A stretch of DNA of 64,000 nt, taken from NCBI GenBank assembly GCA_964017045.1, contig OZ024794.1, positions 22,921,359 through 22,985,358 of the forward strand, read 5' to 3'. Both the position numbers and the translations under genes were made by a program. Origin of the DNA: Omphiscola glabra. Its lineage: Eukaryota; Mollusca; Gastropoda; Lymnaeidae. Positions within the stretch are counted from its first letter, which is position 1; each line of letters starts with the position of its first letter. Under the pieces are notes generated by a model. It had not been told where the DNA came from. It did not search any database and saw only the letters and a program-made list of their open reading frames with translations. This document shows positions 37,001-49,000 of the stretch, in pieces.

Positions 37001-40000
37001 TTTATTTTTAAAATTATTGAGTAGAAATCTTATCTTATGTCTTAAACACAAATTAAAGTTATTATAAGAATTATTAACTTTTCTATTTTCAAGGTGTCTG
37101 CATTTTCTGTTCATGAAAATCTAAATTTTATGGCTGTTGGCTTTGAGAATGGTGTTGTTTTATTATACAAAGGAGATGTTACACGTGAACGGTTAGTAAA
37201 AAAAATTAATTCTTGAGTTTAAGAATCATCATTATGTATCACTTACCACTGAGTTGTCATAAGTTTAATTGGGAATTGCTTTAATTCATTGTATTTCATC
37301 TTATGATCTATTGTATAAACATTTTTTGTCTACATAAAAGCTACACCAAGCATTAACTTTTATAATTGAAATGAAAATGCATAAAGGATAAAAAATATTT
37401 TAAATTTGAAATGAGATTTTTTTTTCTTTTTTTTAAAAAATCCAAATCAAGTCTGGCCGTTCTTTTTAAAAATGCTTTTTCCAACTATTACCTGCAGGCA
37501 CAGCAAGTCCAGGAACGTCTTTGAAGGTAACAAGAGAGTTACTGGGATAGCATTTAAAAGCCAAGGGAAAGATGTCTACCTTTTTGTTGTTACAGAAAAT
37601 GCAACTGTCTCTATCAACATCACATCCAAAGATCAAATGGTTTGTACTAAATACTTTTACTGGTTTCAGAGCTTCCCAAAATGGGGTTACATCTCACAGG
37701 AATTGTAAGAAGGAGGGGGGGAGGCAAATTGAAGATTATTGGGGACACAGTCTCTCAGATAGGAAATGTATTTATATTTAAAAATAAGTTGGCGGAGTGG
37801 CAAAGTTAGGTCACCTTTATAAAGTTGACCATTTTGGTTTTTTTCAATATTTTTAAGCTGGACTTATTTTTATCTTTTTTCAGAAAGTTCTAGAAAATGC
37901 TGGTGCTAGTCCAGGCTGTATTGTAATGAGTGATGCAAGTCAAGATCACCAGCTTATCATTGGGCGACAAGATGTGAGTTTTAGAAGTGTCATTTGTCAT
38001 GTGTTGTAGCAATATTAAATTATTTATTTAGTAATTATATAATTTAAAAATCACCCTAAAGCTCAAGTGGAGAACATTATCAAACATGGTGGTTATCTTT
38101 GAAATAAACTTCATGAAGCTAATCTTTATTCAAACCCTAAAATGACTCATTATCACAAAGCTAAATGTCTGCCAATCAAGTGATTTAAAACCTTAAGTAG
38201 TGAAGATGCTTATAGATTAAAGATGTACCAGTGTTTACCAAGTAATTAATCTCTTTCAGGCAGTTTACTTCTACCAGCCGGATGAACGAGGACCATGCCT
38301 GGCATTTGAAGGAACAAAACTCCAACTCCATTGGTTTAGAGGTTATCTTATTGTTGTTGGCAAAGACAGCAAAAGTGTCACCCGTCCACCTGTTCTGTAA
38401 GTTTTGAAATTGTTGTTGACATGTATCAAGCATAACTTTTTTTTTTCTAGTACTAAAATTGTTATTGAATTAGTAATGTGAAACAGACTAATATATTAAC
38501 AGGGGTCCTCATGGCATGGAGATGAATACAGTTACAGTCTATGACATTCAAAACAAGTTCATTGCATATTCAGCTCCTTATCCTGAAGTTATTGATGTTT
38601 TTTGTGAATCTGGTTCTATTTTCATCTTTACTGGCGACAGGAAGGTAATTTTTCAGTACCTTATATTTGGTAAATTATATTTTATTATGGTTATGCTTAC
38701 GATCATCACTAAGTTAGTTATTACAAATAAATAAACTTAATTTATAAATTTATAATACATTAAATTTTGATATATAATATAAATTAGCTTTACTGTTTAT
38801 TCAAATATTTTTACATTATGGTTTGTACAATTAAAAGAAGTTTTTTTTTAAAGTCACCCAAACACTCATATAAATCTGTTGACAGCTTTATCAACTTCAA
38901 GAAAAGGATACCCAGAGCAAATTAGAGATGTTGTTTAAGAAAAATAATTACACACTAGCAATCAGGTTTGTTTAAGTTTTAAAAAATTTTCAAGTATATT
39001 TTTATGAGAAATTCAGTTTGATAAAAAGAAAAATTCTTACTTGAAAGATATCCTTTGAAAAATAATCGTTCATCTAAAGTAATTTATTTAAAGTTGACTA
39101 CCAATTAAATAAATATTCTGCCATTATAACATAACTTCTGTTTGATGTCTATACCTAAAGCCTTGCCAAGAGTCAACAACTGGACCAGGATGGTTTAATT
39201 GACATCTTTACTCAGTATGGTGATCACCTGTACAGTAAAGGAGATCACGATGGTGCTATTGATCAGTACATTAAAACTATTGGCAAGCTTGAGGCTTCTT
39301 ATGTCATTCGTAAGGTATTTACTGCAATTAAAAAATAGCAATATCATTGTTTATTTTATCTGAGATTAATAAACTTATGAAGGCGTCATAACTAAATAAA
39401 CTTATGAAGGAATCATAACTAAATAAACTTATGAAGGAATCATAACTATGAACTTATGAAGGAGTCATAACTATGAACTTATGAAGGAGTCATAACTATA
39501 AACTTATGAAGGAATCATAACTAAATAAACTTAAGAAGGAGTCATAACTAAATAAACTTATGAAGGAATCATAACTATGAACTTATGAAGGAGTCATAAC
39601 TATGAACTTATGAAGGAGTCATAACTATAAACTTATGAAGGAATCATAACTAAATAAACTTATGAAGGAGTCATAACTAAATAAACTTATGAAGGAATCA
39701 TAACTATGAACTTATGAAGGATTCATAACTATGAACTTATGAAGGAGTCATAACTATAAACTTATGAAGGAATCATAACTATGAACTTATGAAGGAGTCA
39801 TAACTATGAACTTATGAAGGAGTCATAACTATGAACTTATGAAGGAATCATAACTATGAACTTGCCAACAATAAAAATGAATTTTTAGATCTATGTTATT
39901 TAGTTTATTGCTTTTTAATCTGTCTCAGTTTTTGGATGCTCAACGCATACACAACTTAACCAAGTACCTGCAGGCCTTGCATACGTCTCAAACTGCAACT

Positions 40001-43000
40001 GAAGAACATACAACACTTCTACTAAACTGCTATACAAAGTTGAAAGATGTCTCAAAGCTAGATGAATTCATTATGGTAAAACTGAGACACGACCATTGAT
40101 TTGTCCGGGATTTGTGGTTTTTTCTTTTCAAACAATTTGTACCATTATAAATTATATGAATGCCATTGTAAATTTTTCTTAAATTGCTATATTGTTCATA
40201 AAAAAAATCTGTTCAATTGATGATTAATACCAAAGTAAAAGGAAAAAAATCCTGAATGAATAAAAACTTAATCCACTGTCCTAAGAAGCTCAATCATATT
40301 TTTGTGTGTGTAAATCATAATTTTTGTGTGTTCATTTGCAGACCAAGAACAGAGCAGTTGATTTTGATGTAGAAACAGCCATTAATGTTTGCCGTCAGTC
40401 TGGATATTGTGAGCATGCCTTGGCTTTGGCTGAAAAGCATAAAAAACATGAGCATTATTTAAAAATTCAGCTAGAAGACATCAAAGACTATCAGAGAGCC
40501 TTGCAATACATCGGAAAACTAGACTTTGAATCTGTAAGTAATACTTACATGATCACTTCATTAACCAAAAATGGGGAACTGTCAAATCAACGACACAAAA
40601 TTGATTTAAGTTAATACAAAATTTTTTTAAATTTTAAAGCAACACTTACTCTCCTAGTCTACTGCCTTCATAAAGCCAGGCTGATTTTTTTGTGAAGTGA
40701 TATAACTTTTTATTAAAACGGCAAAAAGGGAGTTCTTGAATATATTCTGGGTTTAGAATGTATTTATTTATATTTTTGGGGGGGTGGGGGATTCACATCT
40801 TTGGCTCACTACTGTTGAAAAAGCACCTTTGGTTTTAAAGAAACATCTATATTAAAAAGAAAACTCTATAGTGAATTTTCAAAATTAGTTTTTTAAAACT
40901 GATTCAAGGTTCAATATTTCAAATCATTTTGTAGTGCACAGACCTGGCTATGCTAAAATATTTTTAATAGTACTAAAAATAAATGTAAGGAACTTAAATG
41001 ATACATAAAAAAAATCATTTTTAGGATGTGTTCATTGTACGAAATCACACAATTTTTTTTCTTTTATCATGATGTAAATTTAATATCTTATTTGTTTAAA
41101 CTGCTTGTCAAATTTGATTTATTTCACAGGATTTAATTCTTATAAGTTACTTGATGATGAAAGTTTGCTTGATATTCTAGCATATGTTTTTCATTTGTTT
41201 CAAGGCTGAAAGTAACTTGAAACAGTATGGTAAGATTTTAATGAGCCAAGTTCCAAAACCTACAACCGAACTTCTTAAAAGGCTTTGCACTGACTACAGA
41301 CCAACTGACAGTAAGTTTAGGTGCTTAGAGTGTGAGGTGGGGGGGGGGTATTTAATTCGTAATGAAAAGCTTATAATATTATGACAGTGCTAGTTAACAA
41401 ATAATTTTTGTTAATGTTCATTTTGAGACTATTTGAATGACTTTGTGAAAAGCTTTGAACAATACGTTCTTTATTTGTGTAGCAAAGTGCTTTAATTCTG
41501 CTTGACATATGTTAAAAGAGTTTCCATTTCTTATTAGGAAAATATAATGCATGAATCTTTAAAAAAAAAAAAAAATTGAGTTTTATGATAAGAGGGTTTT
41601 GAAGATTCCTTGGTCTAAACAGAATTGCTAATATTTATGTAATTTATTTTTCTTTATAGTTCAGTCAAAATGATCTCCCCTGTGTATTGTAGCCTTTTGT
41701 GTAGTTAATTAAGTTAACTATTGGCTTGCATATTTTACTACATTTTGACAATATTCAGTTTGAATTCTGTTCATATTTTGTAATTGTTTCTTCATGACTC
41801 TCTAAAGATAAAGGGTTCTTTTTAACATTACTTTTTTTCAGAACCTTTGATTGACCAAAATACCTTAGAAGGTAAGTTGTTAATTCCACATCATACCATT
41901 TTAATATCCTGTTTTGAAAAAGAAACTTCTATTTCAATTGCTGCTGTCATAAAATAAAGGTATTTTAAGAAGCAAAAATAAAGGTTAACACAAATCACTC
42001 TATTTTATTTGAAAACTTAGTAACTGAACGAGCTTTAAGATTCTCCCCACCCATATTTATCACTCCAAAAATCACAATAAGGGGGAACAATGCCATTATC
42101 TTAACTCTTTATTTATCAAAATACCAGTGTAACTCAGATTTTTTATCGTGCTAAGTCTTTGTATTTTAGCAATAAGATCAGTAAGGGTAAAACCACCAGG
42201 TAGTTGTTTTACATCTGTAGCCACCACACAGGGAGAAACAAAGTAACTTCTTTAATTGTATCCATTGCCTCAGCAACCAGAATTTTTTTGAAATTTTTTC
42301 ACAAGCAAAGTAGCTGAAATTTGTGCTGAGCTGGATCATCTTGACGTATCGCCCCTTGTGTCCTGCCTCCTTCTGGCGTTAGTTCACATTTTGATGTTTT
42401 GATACCTGTTTCAGAACAAGAGGTCAAAAGTATTATTTAAATTCTTAACCTACGTCATGTTCTCTCGACAGTTGGTTGAGTCATTGGATCAATTGCTCCC
42501 AATATAGTCAATGAGAGCTTGTCTTCTGGCATTGTTCCCGCTCTTTGTAAGACAGCTGTATATCAAACCATTACTTAAGAAGTCTGGTCTTGATCAAAAT
42601 AATTTAAAAAAACTATAGACCTGTATCTCATTTATCATTTGTATCTAAAGTCATTGAAAAACTAGTTCTAAATCAGCCTTTTGCTTACTTAAATGACCAC
42701 TCTCTTCTCAGTCCTAATCAGTCGGCCTATAGACCTTTCCATAGCACTGAGGCAGCTCTTTTGAGAGTAAACAGTGACCTCTTGCTTGCATTGGACAGCT
42801 GTGATATCTCCATCCTGATCCTCTTAGATCTCAGTGTGGCCTTTGACACCATTAACCATCAAACCCTTTTCAAAACCCTTGAAAATTATTATTTGCATTT
42901 CTGGTTCAGCTTTGGCTTGGTTTCCGTCCTACCTCTCAGATAGAATACAGGTGGTCACTGTTGATGGTTGTCTCTCCGGTAGTGCTGACTTGGTGTACGG

Positions 43001-46000
43001 AATGCCACAGGGGTCCGTTTTGGGTCCTATCCTATTCACAATGTATACCAGGCCACTTCTCCCTCTGCTCGGGAGACATGCTGTTAAGAGCCAGTCATTT
43101 ACAGATGACATGCAGCTATACAAGCATACCCATCCCTCTCTTGTCGAATCCGCTATCCACACCATGCAGGAGTGCACTGGTGATGTCAAGTAATGGATGA
43201 CTCTCAGCAAGTTGAAGCTGAACGATGACAAAATGGAAACACTCCTCATTCACAATCATGAATCATCCTCTAACTCAGCTCTCCCCATCTCGTTTCAAGT
43301 AGGTAGCTCCAATATAGAGTTCACATCCTCTGCTAGGAATCTGGGATATATTCTTTCTGACAGCATGTCTATCAATAATCATATTTCTCACATCTGTTGC
43401 TCTGCATACACTGCTATCCGTCAGATCAGCTCCACCTGCCACTACCTCAAAGTTAGTGCAACAAAAACACTACTAATGTAACTCTCTTCTGTCAGGTTCC
43501 CCAAAACATTTCAATGAAAAACTGCAGAAAGTTCAAAACTCAGCTGCTAGGTTAGTTCTAAAGGCAAAGAAACGTGATCACATCACTCCACTCCTTCACT
43601 CACTTTATGGGCTCCCCATACAGGCACGCACTGATTACAAGCTGTCTGTTCTCTGTCACAACCTTTTCTCTGGTTCAATGTCCTTCCTATCTTACTGAAC
43701 TTCTTACTTCACCAATTTGAAAGTTTCGTTCCTCCACAGACTACATATCTTTCTGCTCCCAGAACATGCACTAAAACATTTGGTGAACGTTCTTTCTCTT
43801 TCTGTGCCCCAAAACAACGGAATTCACTCCCATTACACATCCGCAATATATTGATCATCACAGCCTTCAAAACTGCGTTAAAAACCAATCTCTTTAACCC
43901 TTCTGGTACCGACCTACTTTTTGCTCTTATAGCCTCTCAGTACCGGTGATTACTTTGCTATCTATTCCCTGTGGCCCGGATATTATTTTGAAATGTGCCA
44001 AAATTTTATGTATTACAAATCAGCACAAAAAATTCAGTAATTGGTTGATTTTCATAATTTAAAAGGCAAAATAAAATTCGACTATTCCCCTAACGAATAA
44101 CATTCTTCCCGAACCTATGGTGAAAGGTTTTATCCTCGTTTTTGTGTTTATATTAGAGACCCTCTATGTGGTCGTAAGTCGTCATCAATAGCGCTAGTCA
44201 GCGCCATGGAAACAACAAAATTCAGATCCGCACAGAAAATTTAGTAATTGGTAGATTTTAATAATTTAAAAAGCAAAATAAAATTCGACTATTCCCCTAA
44301 CAAATAAACATTCTGCCCGAGACTATGGTAAAAGGTTATATCCTCGTTTTGATATTTATATTGATAACCCTCTATATGGCGTAAGTCGTCATTAATTCCG
44401 CTAGGTGGCGCCACGGAAACAACAAATTCAGATTAATTTTAAGTTAATACAAAAAATTCAGTAATTGGTTTATTTTCATAATTTAAAAAGCCAAATAAAA
44501 TTCGACTATTCCCCTAACGAATAAACATTCTGCCCGAGACTAAGGTGAAAGGTTATAGCCTCGTTTTCTTTGTTTATATTAGATACCCCTCTATGTGGCA
44601 AATAGACGCGCTTGGGCCACAGGGAAAAAAGTCGGCTGGTGAAAAAAGACGCGCTTGGGCCACAGGGAATAACGGAAGTCACTGCAAAAAGACGCGCTGG
44701 GTACTGGAAGGGTTAACTGTACTATACCGACTCATTCTCACCCACCTCTGACTGATAAACAATGCTCGATTCTGCTGGGTGCTGTCCATAGCTGGACAGG
44801 GGTAGATAGTACTTGGCCGGTGAGGTCAATCTTTCCACCAATTTTTTTATATGTATAATTTTCTGTAATTGCTCATTTTTATGTGATGCGCAGTGAGCCT
44901 AGCCCTGCGCTATATAAAACCACCTAATAATAATAATAATTATAATAATAATTAACAAAATTTAAAGACCTGATGGCCATTTGTGTGTTTTCCCCATGAT
45001 ATCATAGTACTTACATTTTTCAGGAGTTCTTCCTCTATTTGCATCTATTCTTATACAGGCTTGTGAGTACTATAAGAGAGCAAATATCAGCAAAACCAAA
45101 CAGCTTTGCTGATGAAATTTTTTTGTGCATTCTTTGGCTTTTACACATATTGTCAAATTTTGATGATGATTGTCCTAATGTTTATAACCAATGCATAGAT
45201 GACAATAACTTGAAGCAGAATGCTTACAGACAGAACTATTATCATTGAATAGTCTACCCCTGAACATTTTGTTAAAGCACCCCTATTTCCAATCAATTAA
45301 TTTTCACCAATACCAAATACTGTCACAAACATGCTGGATTAAACAGTACAGCACTGTGCACTCTTTCTTCTATGAAGCAGAACACATATTGGAAAATTAG
45401 GATCAATCTAATAGCACCACATTAATAATATAATTAAGAGTATGAATGCATTTTTCTAAATAAATAATTTTAGAAGCTTTACATGGGTAAATTTTAATTT
45501 GGTAAAATCTTTGCTTTGAAGTATGTTTAGTTAATCTGTCTTGCTTGCAATCATGCCTCCAATTATTGCTAGCATGATTCCTAAATTCAAACATAACTGA
45601 TATTTTTTATAATCACATTCTTCACTAGCAGAAATACAAGTCTGATTATAATATCATGTTTAGAATTATTTTTTGTAAACAAAGGTATAAACCTTACATC
45701 ATAGTTTGGCCTTAAATTAAGGCAATTTTTATAAGATACTAAAATTTAGATTATTTTAAAACATAAAGTTAGTTTCATTGCACAGCTGTGTGCTCGCCTT
45801 ATCAATGTGCTCATCCATGCTAATTCTCATATTGCACATACCCTAAACATTAAATACCAGAGCTTGAGTGACATATATTTGAACAGAGAAAAACATATAG
45901 GAAAATACATGCATTTTAAATGTAGACATCTCTTTAACTATTTTTTAGTTCTAAAGTTTGTTGGCAAAGGGTTAATTTAAGTTTATGATTAGTTAGCAAG

Positions 46001-49000
46001 TCTAATCTAGAGAAACTTACTGAGAACTGAGACATCATTGTTTTTCAAATATATTCTCTAAACATATCGTATATGAATAACAATCTTAATCATTGCTTTT
46101 AAAAGCCAAGTTGTATGTCCTAATTAGAAGAAAATCATACTGATATTATTAGATGTATTAAGTTTATGTAATTTAAACATCTTGTATTTATTCTGCAGCT
46201 GGAATCCCTTCTAGAATCCAAAAGGCCAATGCTGAAGAATTTATACATATATTTGTGAATAATTCTTCTAAACTAACAGAATTTTTGGAGCATATGATTG
46301 AGGTGAAATATTATCTTGCTGTAAAAAATTTGTTGCTGTAGATTGTACTGCCGGCTCTAAATTGTTTAGGGGAACAACTTTGGTATTTTCTCATCTTCTT
46401 CTGTCCACTATTGAAAACAACAACCAGAACAATGCTCAATAAAAAATAACTATAACAGTTCTTCATTTACAGCATCCTATCACATCAACTGCAAGTTCAT
46501 ATAAGCATATAAAAATTCTATACAACGCTAAGATGACTCTCGACACACTCAGTGCCACTGACTTATGAAGACTTACACATTTCAAATTGCAACAATAACT
46601 TACTTGCCGTCCATGTTCACACATCATTTATTCACCTCACATGTTTATTAACTATACTAACAACCAATCACTACCAGCCCTGAAAAATCTATTCTCCCCC
46701 AACTCATGACATTCCATACACAACCCAATAACGCTCATAAACCAGTTCATACTTATCACATTATATATTGAAAACATTAGCAAAAAAGGGACGAGCTTAT
46801 TATTATTTAAGAACATATTGTTTACCAAGCATTAGTCTATGCCATTGTTTTCTCCTTAGGTCCAGCCAAACTCATCTAACTTGGTTTACAACACTTTACT
46901 TGAGTTGTACTTGCATGACATGGTCCATGAAAAAGATATAACTGTAAGTAAATTAAGCTGCTTCAGGGACAATTTTTACTGTAGTAGAGATATTATCTAC
47001 TTAGATGTAAATATATATATATATTTTTTTTAGATAATGATCCAATGCTCTTTTGGTGGTTATATTTCTATGTGATTAGTTGAAGAATTTAAGGCTAAAT
47101 AGAATATCAAAGAGGCATTTGCAAGGAGAATGAAAAATACCTTATTTATACAAATATTATTTTAGAAAAAAAAAAAGCATTTTCCTGTCTTTAAAAGTAT
47201 TTTATAATTTTAAGATTCAATATTTTTAAGTTTTACTTGTTTTTATCACTTCTTTAGGCCAGAGTTGAAAGAGAAAGAAAAACACTGGATTTATTGAAAA
47301 ACCCAGACGTAAGCTATAAGCTATCATAAGCTATCATAAGCTATCGTAAGCTATCATTCATGAAACAGCAATTTTATACAATTGTAATGTTATGAAAGTG
47401 CTTAGAGCAGTGGTTCTCAACCTGTGGGTCGCGACCCCTTTGGGGGTCAAACAACCCTTTCATAGGGGTCACCTAAGACCATCGGAAAACGCATGTACTC
47501 TACAGTTATGAAGTAGCAACAAAAATAATTTTGTGGTTGGGGGTCCCCACAACATGAGGAACTGTGTTAAAGGGTTGTGGTATTAGGAAGGCTGAGACCC
47601 ACTGGCTTTGAGTGACATCAGGATTTTTTTATTTTATTCTCTGTGTAATTTGTCTGTATTGACTATAATAATTTCTCTTAGAAAGTCTTAAATGTTCAAA
47701 CTTAAAGAGTGTCTTAGTTACCGTAGTGCAAATATAAAAGTTTTCTGATACCGTATCTAATGAAACAATATTGTAAAATAATAGAAATTTCTCCAACAAT
47801 AATTCACATAATTAAAGTTTCAAATACATTTTGTTGTGTTTTTTGCTTTTGCTTCAGGCCAATTATGACATTGATCAGGCTTTGATTCTGTGCCAGATGA
47901 ACAACTTTAAAGCTGGAATTCTGTACCTGTATGAAAAAGCACATCTGTAAGATACCAAGAAGAAACATGCTATACATAAAAATCAGTCTAATTTTTACCA
48001 ATATCTCTTAATCAGAGTCACGATGTTGTCTGTGTAACAAATCAGAAGTACCGTATTAAAAAGATTAATGTTTAATTTTATTTCTCTAGGTATCAACAAA
48101 TACTGAGGTATCATATGGATCATTTTGAATATGTTCACGTCATTGATGCATGTAAAAAATTTGGGTAAGTATCAATTATAATTAGTTTTAAAATTGAGAA
48201 AAGTCTTGTGTAAAAAATAAAATACTGGAGCCTTGAAAATTGTGTCTTAAGTAATTATTATTATTATTCACATTATAACTGGTATGTTGAAAATATTTCA
48301 AGTGGTAAAATATGACTTTGAAAAATAATAAATTCTATATTATTATTAGATTGAATCATGTTCAGACTTCAAGTTAATGTAACTTTGCATTCAAATTGTT
48401 GCAGTTTTCTGTATTGAACATCAATTGTTACTGTTTTGCATTTGTTTAATTAAGAGTTATAACAGATTATATTTATGAACTTTTTTTCATTTTCATGTCA
48501 GCCAACAAGATCCCCAATTGTGGGTTCAAGCCTTATCCTATTTTGCCAGCAAAGAAGACAGTTGTAAATCTCAGTTGATGGAGACTTTATCTAGTATCCT
48601 TTTTGTCACTGAAAATCTTGAATTAATTTATATTGGCTATCAATGTACTGGAGCAACAAAAGAAAAGATATTATATTTTGGTAACAAATTTGAGCACACT
48701 TAAAATAGTTCTTCTGGATTTGTTTTAAAATAATGTTTACCCTGAAAGCTTGTTACTGCTCTTAATTTCTGTTTAAGATATTGATAAAAAAAATCTACTA
48801 CCCCCACTGATGGTCATTCAGATACTGGCACACAACTCAACAGCTACACTCTCAGTTGTAAAGGTAATTAATGATGATGATATACCAATGATGTTTGGGG
48901 GGGGGGGGGGGGGGGGAAGTGTTCATTTTCAAATTTTCAATAATTTAAAATCTTCTAAATGGAAAAGCCAAAAAGTTTTTAGAAATGTAAATAATTGCAG

